Assembly (NCBI RefSeq): GCF_021531495.1
Contig: NZ_JADYTY010000005.1
Coordinates: 1-64,000 of the forward strand
Length of the DNA: 64,000 bases
Source: Anaerovibrio lipolyticus
GTDB lineage: Bacteria > Bacillota > Negativicutes > Selenomonadales > Selenomonadaceae
Reading direction: 5' to 3'
Notes under the pieces: generated by a model
Told to the model about the DNA's origin: nothing
The model's input: the letters and a program-made list of their open reading frames with translations, nothing else
Database searches by the model: none
Program-made: the position numbers and the translations under genes
In this document: piece by piece, positions 27,137-35,657 of the stretch
Layout: the number at the start of each line of letters is the position of its first letter
How positions within the stretch are numbered: position 1 is the first letter of the stretch

Positions 27137-28960
27137 TTACAAATAATCTGCCAAGGTACCTGGCAAAATCTTGGAGCCTACAGACAGAGACAAGCTATAG
27201 ATTGTCTGGTACTCCATCAGCTTGGTAGCCAACTGAGCCACATCGGTACTGGATACATCAGAAATATCACTGGTAATGGATTCATTCTGAGTTACCAGCA
27301 TACTGGAGGAGGATTTGTAGGCCTGCTGTCTAGCTGCCATCTTGGTCTGAGCACCCAGCACTGTAGCATGGGCACTATCAGCAATGGTCATGCCCTGCTC
27401 ACCAGCCCATTTGTAATCCGCAGCATCCATCTTGGCTACAGTGTACAAAAGCTGATTCAATCTGGCTGTACCACTATGAGGATCATTGCCTACATCGAAA
27501 AGATCACAGCCATTAATATCCTGACCAGTAACATTTACCGTATCAGTAGCTTTATCTACACCGCCATTTTTCTTAACCATGGAGATGTATTTATCATCAC
27601 CAGCATATTTAACAATATACTGCTTAGTGGTAGACAATCCTGTTTTAGATTTACCATCTCCAGCCAAATCTAAAATATTGCCTTTATTATCCTTAACCTG
27701 CAAAACCTCACCAGCAGTATTAATAACACCATTTTCGTTGAAGAAATCATTAACACGGAAGTTATTAACAGCCTTATCCTTTAAATTTGCCTTCGGTGTT
27801 AAAGGATTTTTAGTCAATGCCAATACACCGTTTTTATTTAAATCCTGTGCATCATTTATAGTGTCCTGAGTATATTGATTTCCTTTTTCATCAACATAGA
27901 AATTATATCCACTACCTGCATCTTTATACTGTACCAGCTTTTTCGAAGAAAAGTATGCTTGCTGAGTATCATTCAAGTATATTTCTTGACCTGTGGCAGT
28001 TGCCTGATTCATGTTGTACATATTATTACTTGGTATTTGCAAATCACTAACAGGTATCTCCAATACATTAATGACATCTACAACATTTGGACTAGCTGCT
28101 GCTTTATCATAAATATTCCCAGCACCATCAACATAATATGATTTACCGTCAATTGTACCAGTATAATCTTTCAAATTTTTCGAGCCAAAAAATGTTTTCA
28201 AGGCATCATTTTGCAACACTTTCCTGCTACCATCATCTCTATACTCATTTACACAGGTAACTCTATCGCGAGCAGCATCAAAATTTTCCTGATTTTTATA
28301 GCCATTTTTAACAAAATCTTCAGTAAAAATATCTCCTGTATTAACATTCATATAATATGTACTAACAATTTTATTTCCTTTTCCATCGTCCGTAGTACAC
28401 TGCAATTTCAGCATCTGCTTTAGAGTAGTATTTTCCTCACCCCAATTAGAAGCTCCGGAGAAAAAGGCAGACTGCTTTTCATCCAAGGTAAAGGTATCGC
28501 CCCTATTCATTTTATCAGCGCTGATTTCAAAAGGCATAGTAGTATCCTTCTGTCCAGCAAAAAGGAAGCGATCTCCAATCTGGGTATTCAAATCCGCCAC
28601 CTGCTCCTGCACATTGGCCAAAAGCTCCTTGGCAATATCCTTCATATCGCTCTCATTGTTGGTAGAATTAGAACCCTGCTCCACCTTGGCCTTAAAGGTC
28701 TGCAACAAATCAGTTACATTTACCAAAGCCGCATCCGCATTCTTCATCCAGCTAGCCGCAGTGCTAACATTGCTCTGATACTGCTCATTGCTAATCTGAT
28801 TGTTCTGATAACGCAGATATTTGGAATAGCCCACTGCATTATCTGAAGCTCTATGCAGCTTGCTGCCATCAGCCTGCTCCATCAGCTTGCTGTACTGCTC
28901 ATAAGTTCCGTTCAGCTGCTTCAAATAATTATTGGACATCATTGTACTAGAAATTCGCAT
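27137..28960 (-). CDS. flgL: flagellar hook-filament junction protein FlgL (large form)
   Basis: The N-terminus (MRISSTMMSNNYLKQLNGTYEQYSKL ... LHRASDNAVGYSKYLRY) and the C-terminal helices (TDVAQLATKLMEYQTIYSLSLSVGSKILPGTLADYL region) are the flagellin-like D0/D1 domains of FlgL. At 607 aa it is about twice the usual length. The extra part is a central domain at about residues 180-470 rich in Asp, Asn, Lys and Tyr, and visibly more AT-rich in DNA (27550-28420). This exposed domain is probably variable between strains. It follows flgK by ten bases. Confidence 0.92.
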   Translation of the reverse strand: MRISSTMMSNNYLKQLNGTYEQYSKLMEQADGSKLHRASDNAVGYSKYLRYQNNQISNEQYQSNVSTAASWMKNADAALVNVTDLLQTFKAKVEQGSNSTNNESDMKDIAKELLANVQEQVADLNTQIGDRFLFAGQKDTTMPFEISADKMNRGDTFTLDEKQSAFFSGASNWGEENTTLKQMLKLQCTTDDGKGNKIVSTYYMNVNTGDIFTEDFVKNGYKNQENFDAARDRVTCVNEYRDDGSRKVLQNDALKTFFGSKNLKDYTGTIDGKSYYVDGAGNIYDKAAASPNVVDVINVLEIPVSDLQIPSNNMYNMNQATATGQEIYLNDTQQAYFSSKKLVQYKDAGSGYNFYVDEKGNQYTQDTINDAQDLNKNGVLALTKNPLTPKANLKDKAVNNFRVNDFFNENGVINTAGEVLQVKDNKGNILDLAGDGKSKTGLSTTKQYIVKYAGDDKYISMVKKNGGVDKATDTVNVTGQDINGCDLFDVGNDPHSGTARLNQLLYTVAKMDAADYKWAGEQGMTIADSAHATVLGAQTKMAARQQAYKSSSSMLVTQNESITSDISDVSSTDVAQLATKLMEYQTIYSLSLSVGSKILPGTLADYL

Positions 28961-28970
28961 CTATATCACC

Positions 28971-30806
28971 TTATCTTCCCACAGTACCAGTACCGTTAAT
29001 CAATTTATCCAGACATTCATCCATTGCAGACAAGCAACGGGAGCAGGCAGAATATCCCTGCTGGAAGGTTATCATATTGCTAAGCTCCTCATCCCAATTT
29101 ACGCCATTGGTGGAACTTCTGAGATTTTCTACCTGATACATAACCCCAGACTGGAATTTTACCCTGCCGTTCATATTGGAGGCATCAGAACCCATAGTGG
29201 TCATGCTGGTGTTGTAATAGCTGTAGAGAGAACCATTACCAATCAAGCGGTCTGTGCCGTTCACCTCTGGGCTGGTCTTGTCCCGCTCACAGTTAAAGAG
29301 AGCTGCCACCCATACCGCATTGCTGCCATCACCTGTACCATTAACCCCTACTACCAAAGGCTTACCCTGAGCATCCAACTCAATATCGCTAAGCAGATAT
29401 AATGGATTGCCATCTGCATCTTGCTTGGCCAGCTTGGCATTTGTGGTAGTACCGCCATTCAGAGCCATATAAATTTTTTTGCCGCCAGTTTCCTGTTTAG
29501 CCAAATTAGCATCTGTGGTAGTTATGTTACTAGTAACACCAGTAGTACCAGTAGCAGTCTTAGTTTGATATAGAATGTTGCCTGTATCGCTACGTTCTCC
29601 GCTTCTAGTAGCCAGCTTCTTGTGACCATCTGTAGCGGTCAGCTCGCTGTTAACAGTCAGCTTTTCCAGAATCTGCATACCAGAAAGTTCTTCCTTATCC
29701 CCGGTATTTACATCATACATAGCCAGCTTGCCAGTCTTGGCATCCCACTGGAAAGCCTTATCGCTTTCACCGTAGAAATTCAAGCCAGTGGTGGCATTAT
29801 CCTTGGCATTAGCATTGCCAAAAGGCTTATCCTTAAATCCATCAATACCATAACCTGCCTTGTGCTGGTCATTCATGGTAGTAAACATAAAGGCCGCCAT
29901 ATTGGCCACCTGATCTATATACCCCTTGTCCTCAGCTACAGCCTCAAACTGAGCTTTCAACTCACCATTGCCAGGAGTATACACCGTGCCAGTCTGCTTA
30001 ATCATAATATCATAATCACTGAGGCTGTAGGTGGTGTTATTCTTCGGTGCAGACATTTCCAAATCCACCTTGGTAATGCCATTAACCAAGGTAGTACCGT
30101 TGCTGACCAAGGTGTACATACCATTGGCAGATTCATAAACCGTAATATCTGTCATAGAGGTAAGCTGATCTACAATCAAATCTCTCTGATCCCGCAAATC
30201 ATTGGCATGAGCACCAGTGGCTTCAATACCAGAAATATTCTTATTCAGCTCTACCACCTGTCCCATAAGGCGGTTCATCTTTACCACGCTAAGACTGATA
30301 TCATCATAGAGGGAATCAATCTGCTCCTTGGTCTGTTTAGCTGCAATCTGCAGGCTCTGAGCAAAATTCTGTCCTGCATTAATAACATTCTGACGGCTGG
30401 TATCACTGCTGGCCGTAGTAGAGCAATCCTGCCATGCCTGGTAGAACTTCTCCATAGCATTCTGAACACCGCTGTTATCAGAATCATTAAAGATAGACTC
30501 TATCTTGGCATAATTATCAGCCTTGCCATTGTAGTAGCCATCAGTACTATTTTCCTTCCAATACTGACGATCTGCATATATATCTCTAGCCCGAATAACA
30601 GAGGTAACTGTGGAACCATTACCCACCTGACTGGCTCCTGCCAAGGTATACACCTCGGAGGAAGGGGTGGCCGCTGCATGAGCAGTCTGGCGGGAATATC
30701 CCTCTGTATTGGAATTACTGATATTGTGACCAACGGTATTTAACCCCAGTCGCTGTGTATAGATACCATTTACCATGGTATTAAGACCTGAAAAGGTACT
30801 CTGCAT
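28971..30806 (-). CDS. flgK: flagellar hook-associated protein FlgK
   Basis: The 611-aa protein starts MQSTFSGLNTMVNGIYTQRLGLNTVGHNISNSNTEGYSRQ (shown here as family core; the N-terminal D0/D1 helices) and ends with ELSNMITFQQGYSACSRC and a final helix. FlgK joins the hook to FlgL and filament. The central region (~330-500) is Thr/Ala/Gly-rich and variable. The C-terminal CSRCLSAMDECLDKL segment holds three cysteines, unusual for an exported axial protein. It is the first large gene after the two FlgN-type chaperones. Confidence 0.93.
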   Translation of the reverse strand: MQSTFSGLNTMVNGIYTQRLGLNTVGHNISNSNTEGYSRQTAHAAATPSSEVYTLAGASQVGNGSTVTSVIRARDIYADRQYWKENSTDGYYNGKADNYAKIESIFNDSDNSGVQNAMEKFYQAWQDCSTTASSDTSRQNVINAGQNFAQSLQIAAKQTKEQIDSLYDDISLSVVKMNRLMGQVVELNKNISGIEATGAHANDLRDQRDLIVDQLTSMTDITVYESANGMYTLVSNGTTLVNGITKVDLEMSAPKNNTTYSLSDYDIMIKQTGTVYTPGNGELKAQFEAVAEDKGYIDQVANMAAFMFTTMNDQHKAGYGIDGFKDKPFGNANAKDNATTGLNFYGESDKAFQWDAKTGKLAMYDVNTGDKEELSGMQILEKLTVNSELTATDGHKKLATRSGERSDTGNILYQTKTATGTTGVTSNITTTDANLAKQETGGKKIYMALNGGTTTNAKLAKQDADGNPLYLLSDIELDAQGKPLVVGVNGTGDGSNAVWVAALFNCERDKTSPEVNGTDRLIGNGSLYSYYNTSMTTMGSDASNMNGRVKFQSGVMYQVENLRSSTNGVNWDEELSNMITFQQGYSACSRCLSAMDECLDKLINGTGTVGR

Positions 30807-30823
30807 TTTTTACACCTGCCTAA

Positions 30824-31291
30824 TTATATATTTGCTTCAAACATCTTGGTACCGGTCAGAGTGCCCACCCCGCCAGCCTCAGCTGCACTATAGGTTATTC
30901 CTGCCACGGCTCCAGTTAGAACATTTATATTGTAATCAATATAGCTCATATTCTTATCAAGATACTGCTTGTTATCTCCAGCCACAGTTTTTAGCTGATT
31001 GAGAGCCTTTTCCAGCTTCCCTACCAGCTGCAGAGCCATATTTTTCTCCAGGCTATCCCTTTGAGTTGACAGCCATTCTACTGCACTCTGTGCCTTCTGC
31101 TGTTGGAGAAAAGCCTGTCTCCTTTTTTCCAGCAGATTCAAATCTATAATCACGGTCTCGATTTCCTTGGTAAGACGCCGTACTGCAGGAGCTGCTGTAT
31201 GTATAAGAGCTTCCCTTTGCTGACCTGACAGCTCCAAAAGCCGCAAGCACAGTACCAGCTGCTGTCGTAAAAACTGTATAAATTCCTGCAC
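30824..31291 (-). CDS. second FlgN-type chaperone
   Basis: I start this at GTG 31291 (MQEFIQFLRQQLV), with GGAGG six bases upstream formed inside the end of the preceding flgN gene. The 155-aa protein is helical up to about residue 115 (EKRRQAFLQQQKAQSAVEWLST segment) and then shows a YIDYNINVLTGAV motif seen at the end of many FlgN proteins, plus a small-residue tail. FlgN binds FlgK and FlgL before export. Two FlgN-like proteins in a row suggest one chaperone per cargo, but this is inferred. Confidence 0.72.
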   Translation of the reverse strand: MQEFIQFLRQQLVLCLRLLELSGQQREALIHTAAPAVRRLTKEIETVIIDLNLLEKRRQAFLQQQKAQSAVEWLSTQRDSLEKNMALQLVGKLEKALNQLKTVAGDNKQYLDKNMSYIDYNINVLTGAVAGITYSAAEAGGVGTLTGTKMFEANI

Positions 31292-31292
31292 C

Positions 31293-31778
31293 TTATGCCT
31301 CCAGATTAAAATTCTTGCGATGAATAACCTGCTCCTGGCCCCGACTGCCATAGGTAGGCTCCACCATAGAGCCTCCCAGTTGGTTCAGCTTGGCATTAAT
31401 AGCCTCCAAGGCACTGGTAATCAGGATTTCATTATTGGCATTGGCCTCCTGCACATCCTTTACCAGCTGAGCCAGCATCTTGTGCAGCTTATAGAGAAGC
31501 TCCTTTTGCTGAGCATTAGGACACTGCTCCCAAACCTGATGCATTTCCATATCAGGCCGTACCTTGACACCGCTATCAGCCATTTTTTGTAACAGCTGCT
31601 GCCGTTGTTTCTCCGCCTGATTGATTTCCTTAATAATATCTTCTTCTCTGAAAATCAGCTTTTCCAACTCCTGCATTTTTACCAGCACCAGAACACCATG
31701 CTTTTCCTTGTTCAGCTCCTGCAGCTTTTGGTAATTGCTAATTAAAAGGGCCAGTATCCTGGCCAATTCCTGCCACAT
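31293..31778 (-). CDS. flgN: FlgN family flagellar chaperone
   Basis: The 161-aa helical protein lies after flgM, as FlgN does in Bacillus. A long N-terminal coiled-coil (LLISNYQKLQELNKEKHGVLVLVKMQELEKL in two helices) is followed by a third helix and a C-terminal tail (TYGSRGQEQVIHRKNFNLEA), the usual cargo-binding part. Its stop is next to the start of the second FlgN-type gene. Substrates are expected to be FlgK and FlgL. Confidence 0.82.
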   Translation of the reverse strand: MWQELARILALLISNYQKLQELNKEKHGVLVLVKMQELEKLIFREEDIIKEINQAEKQRQQLLQKMADSGVKVRPDMEMHQVWEQCPNAQQKELLYKLHKMLAQLVKDVQEANANNEILITSALEAINAKLNQLGGSMVEPTYGSRGQEQVIHRKNFNLEA

Positions 31779-31792
31779 ATCCCTACCTCATC

Positions 31793-32092
31793 TCAATAAC
31801 GATACTGCAGCAGCTTGTCTGCCAAAGCACCATTATCAACCTTATAGGTACCAGCAGCCAGCATATTCTCATACATAGCCACCTTGTCCATCCGCACATC
31901 AGAGCCAGCCTTTAGCTTACGCATAATCTCATTAAACTGCTGTCCCTGAGAAGAAATCTGAATATCATCCCCGGCAGGCTCTGACTGCTGATAGGCCTTA
32001 CTAACCTTGTTATTACTGCCTGCATTAGCATATACACCTGCAATGCCCTGCAAATTGCCATTAATAATCACATTGCTCACCATCCTAAACAT
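31793..32092 (-). CDS. flgM: anti-sigma-28 factor FlgM
   Basis: The 99-aa protein has the FlgM C-terminal sigma-binding pattern (DDIQISSQGQQFNEIMRKLK, then RMDKVAMYENMLAAGTYKVDNGALADKLLQY). FlgM holds sigma-28 (FliA/SigD) until it is exported through the finished hook. An ATG nine bases downstream of 32092 (MVSNVII) is an equally good start. Two terminator-like hairpins precede the gene, so flgM begins its own transcription unit. Confidence 0.9.
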   Translation of the reverse strand: MFRMVSNVIINGNLQGIAGVYANAGSNNKVSKAYQQSEPAGDDIQISSQGQQFNEIMRKLKAGSDVRMDKVAMYENMLAAGTYKVDNGALADKLLQYRY

Positions 32093-32167
32093 CTATCACA
32101 GAGAAAATCAGTCTGCCCTTTCCCAGTGGCACACCAACCCAAATCATTAATTCTAGGAAAAATATCG

Positions 32168-32195
32168 AAAAAAAAGACAGGATTCTTAAATCCTG
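32168..32195 (-). terminator. strong hairpin with T8 just upstream of flgM
   Basis: On the minus strand CAGGATT-TAAG-AATCCTG is followed by TC and eight Ts. It stands about 75 bases before flgM, so it either ends transcripts from yvyF or attenuates the flgM-flgN-flgK transcript. Confidence 0.8.
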
Positions 32196-32225
32196 CCAGC
32201 CTATATCAAAAATTTTGTCAACTCC

Positions 32226-32250
32226 AAAAAGCTCCCCTCAGGGAGTCATG
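32226..32250 (-). terminator. terminator after yvyF
   Basis: CTCCC-TGAG-GGGAG followed by CTTTTT on the minus strand, about 50 bases after the yvyF stop. The stem is short (5 bp). Confidence 0.55.
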
Positions 32251-32301
32251 AAAAGATGTTGTCATAATCTCTTCAAGCTATAAAATTATCCTTGCCATTG
32301 C

Positions 32302-32697
32302 TTATCTATTTCTAGTGGTATTGTACATAGTCGTACTGCGGTCTACCTTCTTCATATTTTTCTCGGCCTTCAACCGCTCCGCCTGATTGCGAATATTCTT
32401 GCTGCATTTAGCGCACAGCTTGCCTGTAGTAATAGGGGCACCACAGCCCTGACATGGATAGCTAATCTCCAGCCCGCTGGCAATAAACCGGCCAGCTTTC
32501 AACATACGGAACACTACCTTTTCCTTAACGCCGGTACCATCAACAATCTCCTTGATACTGCATTTATCATGATCCCGAACAAAGGAGTATACCACCTGCT
32601 CCATTTCCTGTTCCTTGCGGAAGCAGTCCTGGCACATGCCTTGACCAATTTCCATATACAATCTCCCACATTCAGAGCAATTTTTCAGCTTATTCAT
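32302..32697 (-). CDS. yvyF: YvyF-like flagellar-region zinc-ribbon protein
   Basis: This 131-aa protein (start at 32697, set by AGGAG eight bases upstream) has two cysteine pairs at the N-terminus (CSECGRLY, CQDC) and two more near the middle (CQGCGAPI, CAKCS), both zinc-ribbon-like. Between them is an HTH-like region (CSIKEIVDGTGVKEKVVFRMLKAG). The family (YvyF, TIGR03826 type) sits beside flgM in Firmicutes and may be a regulator; its function is not settled. It is followed by two hairpins. Confidence 0.85.
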   Translation of the reverse strand: MNKLKNCSECGRLYMEIGQGMCQDCFRKEQEMEQVVYSFVRDHDKCSIKEIVDGTGVKEKVVFRMLKAGRFIASGLEISYPCQGCGAPITTGKLCAKCSKNIRNQAERLKAEKNMKKVDRSTTMYNTTRNR

Positions 32698-32776
32698 AAA
32701 ATCCACTCCTATTCCATTGTCCCTTTGTCCTATTATAATGGATTTTCAGCATACATTCAATATATTTTACTTTGGA

Positions 32777-33430
32777 CTATTTTCGTCCCGAAGCAACAAC
32801 CAGTCCTGTAATATCCACTGCCCCTGCTTTTTTCAGCACCCGACCACACTCCAGCAGGGTTGCCCCAGTAGTCATAATATCATCCACCAGCAAAAGTCTC
32901 CTTCCCTGCAAGGATTTTTCCCCAGCCAGTTCAAAGACATGATGGAGATTTTTCCGTCGCTGTACTCCACTCAGACCATATTGAGGCTTGGTAGCCTTGG
33001 TTCGTATCAGCCAATCCTCCGTAGCTATACCATAATCGGCCAAAGGCTTCTGAAAAATCAACTTACTTTGATTGAAGCCTCGCTGAGCCTGCTTCTCTTT
33101 GTGAAGAGGCACAGGAACCGCCACCAAATTTTCCCACAAGGCAGGTATCCGCCCTATCCCCTCTGCCACTAGACTATGTAGACCGGGAACCATCACCTGC
33201 TTCTGCTGATATTTCAGTTGTCTCAGCATATTCCTAAGTTCCCCTTCATACAAGCCCAAAGCCCAAATGCCACCAAGAAAAAGCTCTGTCATTTCCCTGT
33301 CCAAGGGCAATAAATGAGGTCGGCACACTCTGGCCAAACATTCATTGCACCACTGTCCCTGATGCTCCACATAGTCATTACAGCCGGGACACTTGGGAGG
33401 AAAAAGTAAATTCCAAAGCCACTCCACCAT
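32777..33430 (-). CDS. comFC: ComF family phosphoribosyltransferase-like protein
   Basis: The 217-aa protein has an N-terminal zinc ribbon (CPGCNDY...WCNEC) and a phosphoribosyltransferase fold with the PRPP loop LLLVDDIMTTGATLLECG. ComFC is needed for natural transformation in several bacteria, where it helps bring single-stranded DNA into the cytosol. It stands directly upstream of yvyF and flgM, the arrangement known from Bacillus. The helicase partner ComFA is not here; recD2 is upstream instead. Confidence 0.9.
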   Translation of the reverse strand: MVEWLWNLLFPPKCPGCNDYVEHQGQWCNECLARVCRPHLLPLDREMTELFLGGIWALGLYEGELRNMLRQLKYQQKQVMVPGLHSLVAEGIGRIPALWENLVAVPVPLHKEKQAQRGFNQSKLIFQKPLADYGIATEDWLIRTKATKPQYGLSGVQRRKNLHHVFELAGEKSLQGRRLLLVDDIMTTGATLLECGRVLKKAGAVDITGLVVASGRK

Positions 33431-33445
33431 GCCAATCCCTCATTT

Positions 33446-35620
33446 CTACAGCCTATGTCCCAGTCTTTCCGCCAACAGGGTATAACGCTTTCTGGTTCTA
33501 TCATTCTCCACGGCAGTATTAAGAGCCGCCTTGGAACCTATTAAAATCACCAGCTTCTTAGCTCTGGTAACAGCCGTATACAAAAGATTCCGCTGCAGCA
33601 TAATATAATGAGCTGACACCAAAGGCAGTACCACCACTGGATATTCACTGCCCTGACTTTTGTGTACCGTCATGCAGTAGGCCAGCTGCAGCTGGTTAAA
33701 TTCCGAGCTTTCGTATTCCGCCTCCAGCTCCTCACCAAAATGCACCAGCATCCGTCCCGGCTCCAAATCCACAATATAGCCAATATCCCCGTTAAATACT
33801 CCCTTGTCATAATTATTTTTATTCTGCATTACCTTATCTCCCAGGCGGAAGCTGCGACTGCCATTTACCACCTCTGGCATATCCTCCTGCAATGGATTCA
33901 TGGCATTCTGCAACAGTTGGTTCAACCGCTCCACCCCACAGGCATTTCTATGCATAGGAGAAAGCACCTGCACATCATACATAGGCTCATAGCCCATCTT
34001 CGGCAGATAGGTCTTGCACAAGGCCACAATCTGCTGTTCCGCCCAGTCAGCATTATTCTGCTCAATAAAAATAAAATCACTGCCCTTTTCTCTGGAGCAC
34101 TGAGGCAGCCGCCCTGCATTAATAGCATGGGCATTTAGCACAATGGTGCTGTCATCGCTTTGACGGAAAACCTCTGTCAGGCATATCTTAGGCACCACAC
34201 CGCTGCGAATAATATCCTGCAGCACTGAGCCAGGCCCCACCGCTGGCAGCTGATCCACATCTCCCACCAAAATCAAATGGGCACCATCTGGCACCGCTGC
34301 CAAAAAGTGCTTCATCAGCACAATATCCATCATGGAAACCTCGTCCAGAATAATTACATCTGCCTCCAAAGGTTCATCCTGATTGCGCCCAAATCCAGAG
34401 CCACCCTCCTCTGGATTGCCGCCCGCCTCCAACATACGGTGCACAGTACAAGCACCTCTATGAGTAGCCTCGCTAAGTCTTTTGGCCGCCCGGCCTGTAG
34501 GAGCACCTAATAGGATTTCCAGCCCCTGCTGTTCCAATATATCCAGCATAGCCCGAATCACTGTGGTTTTGCCAGTACCAGGCCCTCCGGTCAGCACAAA
34601 CAAGCCATGCTCCAGCACAGCCTCCACTGCCTGCCGCTGCTGCTCTGCCAGAGTTATTCCTGTGGAACGCTCCCATTTAGCCACCAGCTTCCCCCGTCCC
34701 CTGGCGGAAACAGGCATAGCCTCCCGCTGAATCTGCAAAAGTCTTTGCGCCGTTTCTCGCTCAGCCCTGTAAAGATAATCTGGATAAACCAGCACATCCT
34801 CTCCCACAGACTCCTGAGCCAAAAGCCCCTCTGCCAAATCCTGCTTCATAACCTCCCAGACAATATCCCTGGGAACCCCAATGCCCTTTTCCACATCGCT
34901 AACCAACTGGCCATCAGGAATACAGCAATGGCCATAAAGAGCAATTTTCTGCAACTGAAAATCCAGAGCCGCCGACACTCTAAACCGGCCACAGGTATCC
35001 ATACCCATCCCCTTGGCAATATTATCTGCCACCAGAAAGCCAATGCCATCTACCTCTCGTACCAGACGGTAAGGATTCTGCTCCATAACTTCCACCGCAA
35101 AAGAGCCGTATTTCTCATAAATACGGCCTGCATAAATGCCAGATACCTCATGCTCCTCCAACCACAGCATTACCTGCCGCAGCTCAGCCTTTTCCTGATA
35201 GGAAGCATGAATTTTTTCTGCTGTTTTGGCCCCAATGCCTCGCACCTCCCGCAGGCGATGGGGCTGTTTTTCAATAATCTCCAAGGTCTGCCCGCCAAAG
35301 ACAGCCACAATTCTAGCCGCCATAGCCTTGCCTACCCCTTCGATTACCCCAGAGGCCAAAAACCTTTCAATGCCCTGGGGACTGGTGGGAGCGCTAATCA
35401 CCATATGGAGAGCCTTAAACTGACTGCCAAAGCGGGGATGCTCTATCCACTGTCCCTTTAGCTCCAGCTGCTGTCCCTGCAAAGGGGCCGTAGTCTGCAC
35501 CGTTACAGTAACAGTGCTATGCTGTCCCTCTGGCTTAAAGCGAAATACGCTAAAAGCACCATCAGGACTGCTGTAAATAATATTTTCTACCACGCCTGTC
35601 ATGGCTTCCAGTTCTTCCAT
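33446..35620 (-). CDS. recD2: RecD2-type ATP-dependent DNA helicase
   Basis: The start at 35620 is decided by AAAGGAGGAGAGC; the open frame extends upstream without a start signal. The 724-aa SF1B helicase has N-terminal helix-hairpin-helix repeats (REVRGIGAKTAEKI, REVDGIGFLVADNIA), Walker A GGPGTGKTTV, motif II VIILDEVSMMD and the C-terminal MTVHKSQGSEYP motif. RecD2 unwinds DNA 5'-3' and acts in repair and replication stress without RecBC. It lies between the ABC-F gene and comFC. Confidence 0.94.
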   Translation of the reverse strand: MEELEAMTGVVENIIYSSPDGAFSVFRFKPEGQHSTVTVTVQTTAPLQGQQLELKGQWIEHPRFGSQFKALHMVISAPTSPQGIERFLASGVIEGVGKAMAARIVAVFGGQTLEIIEKQPHRLREVRGIGAKTAEKIHASYQEKAELRQVMLWLEEHEVSGIYAGRIYEKYGSFAVEVMEQNPYRLVREVDGIGFLVADNIAKGMGMDTCGRFRVSAALDFQLQKIALYGHCCIPDGQLVSDVEKGIGVPRDIVWEVMKQDLAEGLLAQESVGEDVLVYPDYLYRAERETAQRLLQIQREAMPVSARGRGKLVAKWERSTGITLAEQQRQAVEAVLEHGLFVLTGGPGTGKTTVIRAMLDILEQQGLEILLGAPTGRAAKRLSEATHRGACTVHRMLEAGGNPEEGGSGFGRNQDEPLEADVIILDEVSMMDIVLMKHFLAAVPDGAHLILVGDVDQLPAVGPGSVLQDIIRSGVVPKICLTEVFRQSDDSTIVLNAHAINAGRLPQCSREKGSDFIFIEQNNADWAEQQIVALCKTYLPKMGYEPMYDVQVLSPMHRNACGVERLNQLLQNAMNPLQEDMPEVVNGSRSFRLGDKVMQNKNNYDKGVFNGDIGYIVDLEPGRMLVHFGEELEAEYESSEFNQLQLAYCMTVHKSQGSEYPVVVLPLVSAHYIMLQRNLLYTAVTRAKKLVILIGSKAALNTAVENDRTRKRYTLLAERLGHRL

Positions 35621-35657
35621 GCTCTCCTCCTTTCTCTGCCCCCTAAAAAGGCTTCTC

